Below are positions 28,162 through 36,736 of a DNA stretch of 64,000 nt, one piece after another. The notes below the pieces were generated by a model that did not search any database, had not been told where the DNA came from, and saw only the letters and a list, made by a program, of their open reading frames with translations. Position 1 is the stretch's first letter; each line of letters opens with the position of its first letter. The DNA comes from an uncultured Erythrobacter sp. (GTDB lineage: Bacteria; Pseudomonadota; Alphaproteobacteria; Sphingomonadales; Sphingomonadaceae), in contig CANMZA010000001.1 in assembly GCA_947502305.1 (NCBI GenBank), positions 868,001-932,000 of the forward strand, read 5' to 3'. Both the position numbers and the translations under genes were made by a program.

Positions 28162-28901
28162 GCACCCGGCTCCGCATCGTTCGCTAGGTTGCCCGGTGAT
28201 GGGTCAGCTGACGCGCCCGCTAAGGCGTCCGCCAGAATATCCGCCAAAGCAGAGGCCTGCGCCTCATCCTCACTCGGTTCCGCGCGCAGCCACAGCCCGA
28301 CGCCGCCACCTGCGTCGCGCAATGTCTTATGCGCTATCTCGCTGACCGCATCGCTGGCATGCGGCTCTGCAGTTTCCAGCTCGCGCAGCATCGCCGCGCC
28401 AATTGGCCACCCTGCGAGTGTCAGTCCCGCGCCGCGCCCGGCCTCAAGCAATTGTTCCGACGTTTCCTCAATCCCGGCTTCTTTGGCCGAAAGCACCCGC
28501 GCGCGCAGCATCGTGCGTAGCACCTTGGCCCCGGTCTGCGGCGCATAGTGCCACCCCGGCAGATGGGCGGGCGCATTCAAAGCGCCGCCGCGAAGCGTCA
28601 GGAAATGGGTCGCGCGGACATGGCCCGCCGCCGCATTGGAAGCAGCGCGCCAATCCGCGATTGATTGATCCTGCAATGGCAAGGTGCTTTCATTGCATCC
28701 CGGCAAATCTGGCAGAAAACTGTCGATCCCCGCGGCATCCAGCTTGCGCATCACCTGCACCGTGAACCGGCGCATTTTGTTCGCTTCATCAAACAATGCG
28801 GGCAAAATCAGAATGCGCGTCGCTCGGCCTTCGTCAAACGACAGCAGCAATTCTTCGCTGATTTTCCCGCTGGGAAGGGGCGCTGGCCAAGATGCGATCA
28901 T
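28158..28901 (-). CDS. Exosortase A system-associated hydrolase 2-like protein
   Basis: A 247-residue protein related to the exosortase A hydrolase 2 family, an alpha/beta-hydrolase relative. The segments LPALFDEANKMRRF, PDLPGCNEST and THFLTLRGGALNAP line up with that family's EEMNKSRR, DLxGCGDS and GLRAGALLA motifs. As in the family, no serine sits at the nucleophile elbow (LRGGAL here), so ordinary hydrolase chemistry is doubtful. The C-terminal half (about 165-247) is acidic and Ala-rich. It sits between the ACP and hydrolase 1 genes. Confidence 0.72.
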   Translation of the reverse strand: MIASWPAPLPSGKISEELLLSFDEGRATRILILPALFDEANKMRRFTVQVMRKLDAAGIDSFLPDLPGCNESTLPLQDQSIADWRAASNAAAGHVRATHFLTLRGGALNAPAHLPGWHYAPQTGAKVLRTMLRARVLSAKEAGIEETSEQLLEAGRGAGLTLAGWPIGAAMLRELETAEPHASDAVSEIAHKTLRDAGGGVGLWLRAEPSEDEAQASALADILADALAGASADPSPGNLANDAEPGA

Positions 28902-28924
28902 GCGCGTGCCATACTGATCAGGGA

Positions 28925-29299
28925 TTAGCCTTCGGTGATCTTGGTTTGCGCAAAGGCGAGCAGGCCGCCGTAAGTTTCGAGCATTTCGCCATCCACATCG
29001 TCGTCTTCAATCACGATATCGAGGCGATCTTCCATTTCGGTGAGCAATCCCGCGACTGCCATGGAATCGAGTTCGGGCAAATGGCCGAACAAGCCGCTTT
29101 CTTCGTTCAAGGCATCGGCTTGCTCTGCATCAATGCCTAGCACATCCGCGATGATGGATTTTAATTCTGTATCGAGATGGGCCTCCTGGGGCGCTGCATC
29201 TTGTGCAGTATCCGTCGGCGCATTTTCGGTTTGTGCAGTATTTGCAGTTTGCGCAGTGTCCCTTGGCGATGTGTCGCCGGATGCCGGTTGCGTGCTCAT
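28925..29299 (-). CDS. Acyl carrier protein of the exosortase A locus
   Basis: A 124-residue protein with a C-terminal acyl-carrier domain (about 42-124). The phosphopantetheine attachment serine is Ser79 in LPELDSMAVAGLLTEME. The first 40 residues are an unusual low-complexity extension containing several TAQ repeats (Thr/Ala/Gln/Asp rich), not seen in fatty-acid AcpP. A strong GAGGGTGG ribosome site precedes the ATG at 29299. It lies next to an AMP-forming ligase that could load it and a FemAB/GNAT transferase that could unload it. It is a dedicated ACP rather than the housekeeping one. Confidence 0.9.
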   Translation of the reverse strand: MSTQPASGDTSPRDTAQTANTAQTENAPTDTAQDAAPQEAHLDTELKSIIADVLGIDAEQADALNEESGLFGHLPELDSMAVAGLLTEMEDRLDIVIEDDDVDGEMLETYGGLLAFAQTKITEG

Positions 29300-29380
29300 T
29301 CCACCCTCTTGTTACCAAAAGATCCCGGTTGCGGGTCACATATGCGCGATACGCCCTCTCGCATCGCCAGAAGCGCGCCT

Positions 29381-30412
29381 TTACCGGCGCGGCGGGGCTG
29401 GTGCAAGCTCCACAGGCGCAGGGTCGCGCAGCCGCCCCAAAGTGTGACGCCCCAAATCAACCCATGCACGCGGGCGCGCCATGTTGAGGCAATCGATTCG
29501 GTAACGCGGCCGGGCGGCGTTCATCCAATCCACTTTATACGATTGATCGCCAGTGCCAAAATCAACCAGATCGACTTTGTCATGGTCGATCACATGTTCA
29601 AACAAGGCGGCGGACAATGTCGTGCCGGCAGATAATTTGCGCGCGCTTTCCAGATAAGCGAGCTTGTGAATGAAGGCGGCGCCTCCCTCAACCGTCCAGC
29701 ACTGCGCGGCGACCGGGGTGCCTTCATGCCACGCCATCCCGAACCGCAAACGCCCCGCCGCGCCCTCGCTGCGCGCAAAATCGCGCAGCATCGCGGGATG
29801 GTCTTCTTCGGGTTTCCAGCTTGAGGCGTAGATATCTTCGTATTGATCCCACAATGCGTCATCGAAATGGGTGAGAACCTTTACATCGACCTTTTTCGCC
29901 TTGCGTTTGAGGGTCGTGCGCAGCGGGCCGGGGCGATCCGCCCAATATTGCGCGAAACTTTGCCCGCTGACATGCAATATGTGATTGATGTCGCATTCGC
30001 TGACTTCGGTGCGCCAGCCTGCCTTCGTAAAAGCACGGGCGAGCCGGGTTGCTGAACCATCCTCATCCGGGACCGGTTCCAGCGTCACGCGGTGCCCGCG
30101 CGATTTCAACTGGCGCGCGATCTCGGTGAGCAGATCCTCGCTTTGCGCCGTGTCTGATGCCAATTGCCGCCAGGTGAAACTGTACCAATTGCGCAGCGGC
30201 GTGATGCGTCCAGAATTTTCGGTCAAGGCCAGCGCGGTGCAATCTTCGCCATCATTGGCAATCGCAATAAGCGGCGTAAGGCCGGTATCAGCAAGCAGAG
30301 CATACCATTCTGCCCGGTCGAACGGCGCGCGCGCGGCCTGCATGGCTCTATCGTCATTTGCAAACAGGTCTTGCAAGACGTTAACCGTGCCATGATACCG
30401 CGCTTCTATCAC
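29381..30412 (-). CDS. GNAT/FemAB-like acyl (aminoacyl) transferase of the XrtA locus
   Basis: A 343-residue protein of the FemAB-like GNAT group (BioF2/Acetyltransf_6 type). The C-terminal domain (about 160-330) includes LRTTLKRKAKKVDV, the SSWKPEE segment, GMAWHEGTPVAAQCW, FIHKLAYLESARKLSAGT and DFGTGDQSYKVDWM, all typical of this group. The start is a GTG at 30412: it gives an N-terminus (IEARYHGTVNVLQDLF) resembling family members. It is the first gene of the minus-strand group and diverges from the AMP ligase gene 56 bases away. It may transfer the moiety carried by the nearby ACP to the polysaccharide or a lipid; this is inferred. Confidence 0.84.
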   Translation of the reverse strand: MIEARYHGTVNVLQDLFANDDRAMQAARAPFDRAEWYALLADTGLTPLIAIANDGEDCTALALTENSGRITPLRNWYSFTWRQLASDTAQSEDLLTEIARQLKSRGHRVTLEPVPDEDGSATRLARAFTKAGWRTEVSECDINHILHVSGQSFAQYWADRPGPLRTTLKRKAKKVDVKVLTHFDDALWDQYEDIYASSWKPEEDHPAMLRDFARSEGAAGRLRFGMAWHEGTPVAAQCWTVEGGAAFIHKLAYLESARKLSAGTTLSAALFEHVIDHDKVDLVDFGTGDQSYKVDWMNAARPRYRIDCLNMARPRAWVDLGRHTLGRLRDPAPVELAPAPPRR

Positions 30413-30468
30413 CGGTGATGTGCCTCTCTTTTGGTCGCCGCCGCAGGACGAACCCGCTTAGGAAGAAT
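30413..30468. promoter_or_regulatory. Divergent promoter region of the ACP and ligase groups
   Basis: The 56 bases between the GTG start of the GNAT/FemAB-like gene (minus) and the ATG of the AMP ligase (plus) must hold the translation signals of both genes and probably back-to-back promoters. A GGAAG ribosome site for the ligase is clear. No confident -35/-10 pair is visible. Confidence 0.4.
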
Positions 30469-32052
30469 ATGTCAGTCAGCCCTGATCCTACACCCTATCC
30501 GCTTGACCATCTCGCCGAATTGGCGGGGCGGCGGGGGATGGGCGATGCATCGGCGCTGGTGCTTCGTGGGGAGGTGCTTAACCACGATGAGTTAAGACTG
30601 CGTGTGGATCGCCTCGCCGGGTGGTTGGCGCGGGAGGTGCGCGAAACAACGGGCAAAGGTGCGCGCGTCGCGAGTTGGGCGGCAAAGGGTGAATTGACGT
30701 GCCTGTTGCCACTGGCAGCGGCGCGGGCGGGACTGGTGCATGTGCCGATCAACCCTTTGCTAAAGCGCGCGCAGGCGGCGCATATTCTGGCGGATAGCGG
30801 CGCGGTGATGCTGATCGGGACGGCTGCGCGGCTTGCGTCGTTGCAAGACGGCGATGCGTCAGCGGGATGCGCGGTGCTGGAGGAAGCGGATGCGCTTGCG
30901 GCTTCCTATGATGCGGCGCTGGAGCACGGGCCTTCATCCGCTGATCCGGCTGATTTGGCGGCTATTCTCTACACCAGCGGATCGACTGGCAGGCCCAAAG
31001 GGGTGATGCTCAGCCATGCCAATCTGTGGCTGGGCGCGGTGAGTGTCGCGCATTACCTCAAGATGCAGGCGGATGATGTAACCTTGGCGGTCTTGCCGCT
31101 GTCTTTTGATTATGGGCAAAGTCAGCTGCTTTCGACATGGGTTTCAGGCGGCTGCGTCGTCCCGCTCGATTTTCTCTTCCCCCGCGATGTGGCCAAGGCC
31201 TGCGCAAAGCATGCTGTTACAGCGCTTGCTGCGGTGCCGCCTCTATGGGTGCAATTGACCGAGATAGAGTGGCCAGCAGAAGCCAGCGCGCCTCTGCGGC
31301 GGTTAACGAATAGCGGCGGCGCATTGACCACCGATTTGGTCGGCGATCTCACCGCGATTTTCCCCCAAGCCGATTTGTATCCGATGTACGGCCTGACAGA
31401 GGCGTTTCGTTCGACCTATCTTGATCCTTCTCTGGTGGCCGAACATCCCACATCAATGGGCACTGCCATACCGTTTGCAGAGATTTTGGTGGTCCGGGAT
31501 GACGGCACTGTTGCAGGCGCGGGTGAAGAGGGCGAGTTGGTCCATTGCGGGCCGCTGGTCGCGCAAGGCTATTGGCAGGATGCGGCGCGCACGGCTGAGC
31601 GGTTTAAACCCGCACCGCAGGGATCGCAGTATGGCGGGACGGCGGTCTGGTCCGGCGATCGGGTCAAAAGATCAGCGGATGGGTTGCTGCATTTCGTCGG
31701 AAGGCGCGATGCGATGATCAAGAGCGCAGGCAACCGCATCAGTCCCCAAGAAATAGAAGAAGCGGCCCTTGCGACTGGCTTGGCAGCAGAAGCGGTCGCG
31801 CTAGGTGTGCCGGATGAGCGGCTTGGCCATGCGGTGCATTTGGTTGTACGCGGGGCGAGTGATGAGGCAGAACAAGCGAGCCTTTCCAAATTGTTGCGCG
31901 GGGAACTTCCAAACTTTATGCAACCGCAAATGATCCACTGGCGTGATGCGATGCCGCTCAATCCCAATGGCAAGATTGATAGAACGGCGCTTTACCGCGA
32001 ATTGGCGTCAGCTCCGCTTGAGGCGGCAGCAAAAGCGGAGGGCGCACAATGA
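30469..32052 (+). CDS. AMP-forming acyl-CoA/ACP ligase, exosortase A system-associated
   Basis: A 527-residue ANL ligase of the exosortase A-associated family. It has the P-loop ILYTSGSTGRPKGVMLSHANL, the adenine motif MYGLTEAFRSTYLDP, the GDRVKRSADGLLHFVGRRD hinge region and the C-terminal lysine in NPNGKIDRTAL. The ATG at 30469 has a GGAAG site 5 bases upstream; an in-frame ATG at 30415 would be longer without support. It activates an unknown acid and, with the ACP gene next door, may load it as a thioester. It overlaps the PLP decarboxylase gene by 4 bases, pointing to a shared pathway. Confidence 0.92.
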   Translation: MSVSPDPTPYPLDHLAELAGRRGMGDASALVLRGEVLNHDELRLRVDRLAGWLAREVRETTGKGARVASWAAKGELTCLLPLAAARAGLVHVPINPLLKRAQAAHILADSGAVMLIGTAARLASLQDGDASAGCAVLEEADALAASYDAALEHGPSSADPADLAAILYTSGSTGRPKGVMLSHANLWLGAVSVAHYLKMQADDVTLAVLPLSFDYGQSQLLSTWVSGGCVVPLDFLFPRDVAKACAKHAVTALAAVPPLWVQLTEIEWPAEASAPLRRLTNSGGALTTDLVGDLTAIFPQADLYPMYGLTEAFRSTYLDPSLVAEHPTSMGTAIPFAEILVVRDDGTVAGAGEEGELVHCGPLVAQGYWQDAARTAERFKPAPQGSQYGGTAVWSGDRVKRSADGLLHFVGRRDAMIKSAGNRISPQEIEEAALATGLAAEAVALGVPDERLGHAVHLVVRGASDEAEQASLSKLLRGELPNFMQPQMIHWRDAMPLNPNGKIDRTALYRELASAPLEAAAKAEGAQ

Positions 32053-33314
32053 AGGTGAAAGCTGTTGGACCCATCCCGCCGGGCTATGATGCGATTGGCG
32101 CGAAACTGGCGATTGGCGGACGCACGGCCAGCGATTTGGTTGCCCAAGCGGGCAAGACGCCGCTATTTGTCTATTCACGCGCGCATTTGGACCGGCGAAT
32201 GGCGGAATTGCGCGCCGCATTGCCGGCGCGGATCGGGATCAATTACGCGGTGAAGGCCAATCCGCACCCAGATGTGATTGCGCATATGGAAACCTTGGTC
32301 GATGGTTTTGACATCGCGTCCTCTGGTGAATTGGTGATGGTTCAGGCGGCGGGTATTGATCCCGCGCGCGTCAGTTTCGCGGGGCCGGGCAAGCGTGATG
32401 ATGAATTGGAAGCGGCGATTGCCGCAGGCGCGACGCTGAATTGCGAATCCGAAGGAGAGGCGGCGCGGTCGATCGCCATTGGGCAACGTATCGGCAAAGC
32501 GCCGCGTATCGCGATCCGCGTCAATCCAGATTTTGAGCTCAAAGGCTCCGGCATGAAAATGGGCGGCGGCGCAAAGCCGTTCGGCGTTGATGCCGAGCGC
32601 GTGCCCGCATTGGCGCGCCAGATTATTGACGAGGGCGCAGAATGGCGCGGCCTGCATATCTTTACCGGCAGCCAAGCCTTAAGCGCAGATGCCATCATAG
32701 AAGCGCAGGGCAATGTGCTGAATTTGGCGGCAAAATTGAGCGATGAGATCGGCGCTGCCTTGCCCAAACTTAATATGGGCGGCGGGTTTGGCATACCCTA
32801 TTTCCCCAATGACGAGGCACTCGATCTGGCGGCAGTGGGCCGCGCCTTGCACGAATATATGGACGATTTGCCCGGCGCGCTGATCGAAACGGAATTGTGC
32901 CTAGAGCTGGGCCGGTATCTGGTTGGCGAGGCGGGCGTCTATCTGTGCCGGATCATTGATCGCAAAGTCAGTCACGGTACGACCTATTTGATCACCGACG
33001 GCGGATTGCATCATCAATTGGCGGCCTCTGGCAATTTTGGCACGGTCGTTCGGCGCAATTACCCCGTGGCGATTGCCTCGCATTTCGATACCGAACCACT
33101 GGGTAGTGTTGCGGGCGATGTTGGCGATGCGGGCGATGTGGTTAATGTCGTGGGATGCCTTTGCACCCCGCTCGACAGGCTGGCGGATCAGGCTTTGTTG
33201 CCGCGCGCGGATGTTGGCGATCTTGTCGCGGTGTTCTGTGCGGGCGCATATGGTGCCTCGGCGTCTCCGGCGGATTTCCTTGGTCATGGTCCTGCGGCGC
33301 AAATGCTTGTTTAG
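32049..33314 (+). CDS. PLP-dependent decarboxylase, exosortase A system-associated
   Basis: A 421-residue fold-III PLP enzyme of the ornithine/diaminopimelate decarboxylase type, in the subfamily restricted to XrtA loci. Lys69 in INYAVKANPHPDV is the PLP lysine; HIFTGSQAL, NMGGGFGIPYFP and ELCLELGRYLVGEAG supply phosphate- and substrate-binding parts; the C-terminal cysteine motif is VVGCLCTPLDRLAD. It probably decarboxylates an amino acid or an aminoacyl derivative. The 4-base overlap with the ligase suggests the ligase product or substrate is its partner. A 173-base gap separates it from the export operon. Confidence 0.93.
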   Translation: MKVKAVGPIPPGYDAIGAKLAIGGRTASDLVAQAGKTPLFVYSRAHLDRRMAELRAALPARIGINYAVKANPHPDVIAHMETLVDGFDIASSGELVMVQAAGIDPARVSFAGPGKRDDELEAAIAAGATLNCESEGEAARSIAIGQRIGKAPRIAIRVNPDFELKGSGMKMGGGAKPFGVDAERVPALARQIIDEGAEWRGLHIFTGSQALSADAIIEAQGNVLNLAAKLSDEIGAALPKLNMGGGFGIPYFPNDEALDLAAVGRALHEYMDDLPGALIETELCLELGRYLVGEAGVYLCRIIDRKVSHGTTYLITDGGLHHQLAASGNFGTVVRRNYPVAIASHFDTEPLGSVAGDVGDAGDVVNVVGCLCTPLDRLADQALLPRADVGDLVAVFCAGAYGASASPADFLGHGPAAQMLV

Positions 33315-33487
33315 GCTTCGTTAAGACCCTGTCCCAAAACGGGATAGCCCCGCATTTGGGGCAGTATCACTAACATTATGTTCACCATTATCAGCGAGAA
33401 ACATCGGGTCACTCGCGGACCCGGATGGGCAGGTCGCTCCTGCATCACGCATCCCGGTCTGCAATTTACGACCAAGGATACGTATCG
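33315..33487 (+). promoter_or_regulatory. Leader of the XrtA polysaccharide export operon
   Basis: This 173-base gap separates the decarboxylase from the export lipoprotein. It holds two small palindromes in a row, CCC-N5-GGG at 33333-33343 and CCCC-N6-GGGG at 33348-33361, which could be operator half-sites or a weak terminator of the upstream pair. An AAGGA site lies 11 bases before the ATG at 33488. No sigma-54 (TGGC-N8-TTGC) element was seen. Confidence 0.35.
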
Positions 33488-34144
33488 ATGCTTAACTCGT
33501 TGCCATTTTCAGGCACCCCCATCCGCCTCGCCGGAATTGCCCTTTGTGCGGCCACCCTCTCTGCGTGCAGCAGTGGGCCCAGCGCGCAATTGCCGCCTGC
33601 TACGATCAGCACTGAGTCCGTCGCGGCGACCGATGATTACGTCCTTGGGCCGCTCGATCAAATCACTATCCATGTGTGGCGCAACCCTGAACTGAGCGCG
33701 GAAGACATTCAGGTCCGCCCCGATGGCCGGATTACCATTCCGCTGGTTCGCGACCTTGTGGCCGTGGGGAAAACGCCGTCTGAGTTAGAAGAGGCTATTC
33801 GCGAACGCCTGCTGGAATATGTTGAGCAGCCGATTGTTTCGGTCATCGTCAATGAATTTAACGGCGCTTTGCCAAACCAGATCCGCATCACCGGATCGGG
33901 ATCGCAACCCGCTGGCCTGCCTTACCGTGCCGGAATGACGGTGCTGGATGCGATGATTGCGATTGGCGGCTTGGGCGAATTTGCCGCTGGCAACCGCGCC
34001 ACTCTCACGCGTTACAACGCGGCGACCAATCGCAATGATGTTTATCGGTTGCGGCTCAAAGACTTGCTGGATCGCGGCGATGCCAGCGCCAATGTCGCGC
34101 TCAAACCCGGCGATACGATCTCCATCCCGGAAAGCCGGTTTTAA
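33488..34144 (+). CDS. XrtA/PEP-CTERM system exopolysaccharide export protein (Wza-like lipoprotein)
   Basis: A 218-residue outer-membrane lipoprotein of the polysaccharide export family. A signal with lipobox LSAC precedes the Poly_export domain (DYVLGPLDQITIHVWRNPELS, VRPDGRITIPLV, residues about 47-130) and a SLBB-type domain (RITGSGSQPAGLPYRAGMTVLDAMIAI). It should form the periplasmic and outer-membrane channel for secreted polysaccharide. The ATG at 33488 is chosen because it yields the signal peptide; the open frame extends to 33425. It is the first gene of the plus-strand operon that continues to 45778. Confidence 0.93.
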   Translation: MLNSLPFSGTPIRLAGIALCAATLSACSSGPSAQLPPATISTESVAATDDYVLGPLDQITIHVWRNPELSAEDIQVRPDGRITIPLVRDLVAVGKTPSELEEAIRERLLEYVEQPIVSVIVNEFNGALPNQIRITGSGSQPAGLPYRAGMTVLDAMIAIGGLGEFAAGNRATLTRYNAATNRNDVYRLRLKDLLDRGDASANVALKPGDTISIPESRF

Positions 34145-34156
34145 GGCGCGCGCATA

Positions 34157-35680
34157 ATGAACGAGATTTTCCAAGAAGTGCGCACGGCGCTCTATTCGGT
34201 CTGGCACCGCCGCTGGCTGGCGCTGGCTGTGACGTGGGGCGTGTGTTTGCTGGGTTGGCTGGTTGTGGCGATGATCCCCAATTCTTACGAATCAAAGGCG
34301 CGCATCTATGTAGATGTGGACGATGTCTTGTCCGAACAATTGGGCATTGCGGGTGACGGGCGTGAAGAAATCACGCGGGTACGCCAAACGCTGCTCAGCT
34401 CGGTCAATCTGGAAAAAGTGATCACGTCGACGAAGCTTGGCGAGAATATCTCTGAGCGTACCGAAATGGACGCAGCAATCGCGAAACTGTCCGAAGATGT
34501 TCGAGTGGATAGCGAAGAGGACAACCTCTTCTCCATCACTGCACAGGTCGGCATGTCCGGCCTCAGCGATTCTGAGAACGCCGTTCTGGCCCGCAATGTC
34601 GTGCAAAAATTGCTCGATATTTTCCGTGAGGAACACATTTCGGGCAACCGCGCAGAGATCAGCGGCGCAATCGCTGATCTCAATGAGCAGCTTGAAGAGC
34701 GCCGGATTGAACTCGATTCCGCCGAAGAACGCCGCCTCGCATTTGAGGCGCAATATCCGGAATTGATTGGCGGATCGCAGTCGCTGTCCACAAAGGTCCA
34801 GCAATCGCGCACCGAATTGCGCGACATTGATGCCGATCTTGCTGCGGCTCAGGCGGCGCTGGCCAATATTAACAGCCAAATCGCCAACACGCCGCGCATG
34901 ATTGCGGGCGGGGCAGGCGCCGTGGGTCCGCAAGCGTCCTTATTGCAAGTGCAATCGCAGCTTGCCGAATTGCGTGCGCGCGGTCTGACGGATCAACATC
35001 CCGATGTGGTCGCCACCAATCGCCAGGTCGAAATCCTGACGCGCCAAGTTGCCGCCGCTGGTCCGCAAGAGGCCACCGGCACGCCGAACCCGGCCTATTC
35101 CTCGCTGCTTGGTCTCCGGGCGGATCGTCAGGCGGGCGTAGAATCGCTGCAGGCACGGCGCGCCGCGTTGCAATCGACCGCCGCATCTTTGGTGGCGAGC
35201 CAAGCGTCTGAACCGGCGGTGGCCGCAGAGGCAAACCGGATCAGCCGCGATTACGATGTGCTGCGCACCAATTACGAAAGACTGCTCGAAGACCGTGAGA
35301 AACTGCGCACGCGCGGCGATGTGGTTGATGACACGAGCCAGTATAAATTCGATCTCGTCGATCCCCCAACCGTCCCTCAGAAACCGGCGGCTCCTAATCG
35401 GCCCTTGCTGCTGATCGGGGTGCTGTTTGCTGGCATCGCGGCGGGGGCTGGGTTCGCTTATGCGCTGAGCCAGCTTCGCTCTAGCTATGCCACGCCGCAA
35501 AAGCTGGAACGGTCGATGGGGCTGCCGGTGATCGGCTCCATTTCCTTGACCGTTTCGGAGGCCGCCAAAGCGCTGCGCCGCCGCCGGTTTAAGCAATTTG
35601 CCGGGGCCAGTGCCGCCTTGTTTGGGGTGCTGGTGATCTTGTTGGCGATTGAAATCGTCTCTGTCGGAACGATTGCGTGA
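34157..35680 (+). CDS. XrtA system polysaccharide chain length determinant
   Basis: A 507-residue Wzz/GNVR-type inner-membrane protein that sets polysaccharide chain length and links synthesis to export. An N-terminal helix (about 20-40) is followed by a periplasmic domain with long coiled coils (about 165-230 and 320-385) and a pair of C-terminal helices (about 412-440 and 480-503). The conserved tail motif LVDPPTVPQKPAAPNRPLLL lies just before the first of these helices. The following tyrosine-kinase-like gene starts 10 bases later, the usual Wzz-Wzc split pair of this locus type. Confidence 0.92.
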   Translation: MNEIFQEVRTALYSVWHRRWLALAVTWGVCLLGWLVVAMIPNSYESKARIYVDVDDVLSEQLGIAGDGREEITRVRQTLLSSVNLEKVITSTKLGENISERTEMDAAIAKLSEDVRVDSEEDNLFSITAQVGMSGLSDSENAVLARNVVQKLLDIFREEHISGNRAEISGAIADLNEQLEERRIELDSAEERRLAFEAQYPELIGGSQSLSTKVQQSRTELRDIDADLAAAQAALANINSQIANTPRMIAGGAGAVGPQASLLQVQSQLAELRARGLTDQHPDVVATNRQVEILTRQVAAAGPQEATGTPNPAYSSLLGLRADRQAGVESLQARRAALQSTAASLVASQASEPAVAAEANRISRDYDVLRTNYERLLEDREKLRTRGDVVDDTSQYKFDLVDPPTVPQKPAAPNRPLLLIGVLFAGIAAGAGFAYALSQLRSSYATPQKLERSMGLPVIGSISLTVSEAAKALRRRRFKQFAGASAALFGVLVILLAIEIVSVGTIA

Positions 35681-35690
35681 GGGGACGGAC

Positions 35691-36734
35691 ATGACCGAGC
35701 AAAGCAAAATCAATCGGGGCGAAGCCTCAGATCACAAGCGCAAAAACGTGTCGCTGTTTGAGCGGGCCGATGCGGCCTTTGGTTTGGATAGTTTTAGCCC
35801 GTCCAAAGTTCCCGCTAACTTGCCAAGCACAAAGGTAAAGCCGCGCAAGGTTCCTGGTCGGGCGGAAACACCCAGCGCGGCACCAACCGCAGCACCGGCG
35901 GCAGCACCAGATGCAACACCGGCCGCAATACCGGCAACACGGAAATTTGCGCCAGCATCGCAGCATGCGCCTGAGCCAGCCCCTAAGGTGGAGCGCGCCG
36001 TTACCCTTTGCGGGCCGCGAATGGAGATTGATCGCGATTATCTGGCCGCGGCTGATTTGATCGTTCCAGAAAACCCGGTGACCGGATTGCTGGAAGAATT
36101 TCGGATCGTGAAGCGCGAATTGCTCGCCGATGCGCGCGCCAGTGATGATGACATGGCGCGCCGTATTCTGGTGTGTTCGCCGTTGCCGGGCGAGGGTAAA
36201 ACCTATTGCGCAACCAATCTCGCCATCGCTTTGGCGGCGGAACGGGATATCGAAGTTGTTCTGATCGACGCGGACATGATCAACCCCTCCGTCACCCGCC
36301 GTCTGGGTGTGGAAAGCGGCGCGGGATTGATGGACGCGTTGGCGGATAAAACGCTGAAGCCCGAAGAATTGGTTTCACCGACGGATATTGATGGCCTGTT
36401 CATCATGCCCGCCGGAACCAGCAGCGTGGCCGACGCAGAATATCTCACCAGCGCCCGGACGGCTCAAGTGCTCGACCGGCTGACGCGCGGTGCGCCCAAT
36501 CGCTTCCTCATTTTTGACACGCCGCCCGCTTTGGCTGCGTCGCCTGCTGCGGAATTGGCCGCGCATGTTGGCCAGGCTTTGCTGGTGGTTCGCGCCGACG
36601 AAACCAGCCGCGCTTCTTTGGATGACGCGCGGCAATTGCTCTCGGCATGCCCTGATATCAAACTGCTGCTGAATGCAGCGCAATTCAGCCCGTCTGGTCG
36701 CCGCTTTGGCGATTATGGCGAAAGGGAGGAATAA
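35691..36734 (+). CDS. XrtA-associated BY-kinase-type tyrosine autokinase/ATPase
   Basis: A 347-residue ParA/MinD-like P-loop ATPase of the bacterial tyrosine kinase (Wzc/CpsD) group. Walker A is CSPLPGEGKT (about 162-171), Walker A' is VVLIDADMINPS (about 189-200), and Walker B is FLIFDTPP. Residues about 60-100 are an Ala/Pro/Thr-rich repeat tract. The C-terminus holds only one tyrosine (RRFGDYGEREE) rather than the tyrosine cluster used for autophosphorylation in CpsD/Wzc. The ATG at 35691 has a GAGGGGA site. It should control the chain-length protein made from the gene just upstream. Confidence 0.9.
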   Translation: MTEQSKINRGEASDHKRKNVSLFERADAAFGLDSFSPSKVPANLPSTKVKPRKVPGRAETPSAAPTAAPAAAPDATPAAIPATRKFAPASQHAPEPAPKVERAVTLCGPRMEIDRDYLAAADLIVPENPVTGLLEEFRIVKRELLADARASDDDMARRILVCSPLPGEGKTYCATNLAIALAAERDIEVVLIDADMINPSVTRRLGVESGAGLMDALADKTLKPEELVSPTDIDGLFIMPAGTSSVADAEYLTSARTAQVLDRLTRGAPNRFLIFDTPPALAASPAAELAAHVGQALLVVRADETSRASLDDARQLLSACPDIKLLLNAAQFSPSGRRFGDYGEREE

Positions 36735-36736
36735 TC

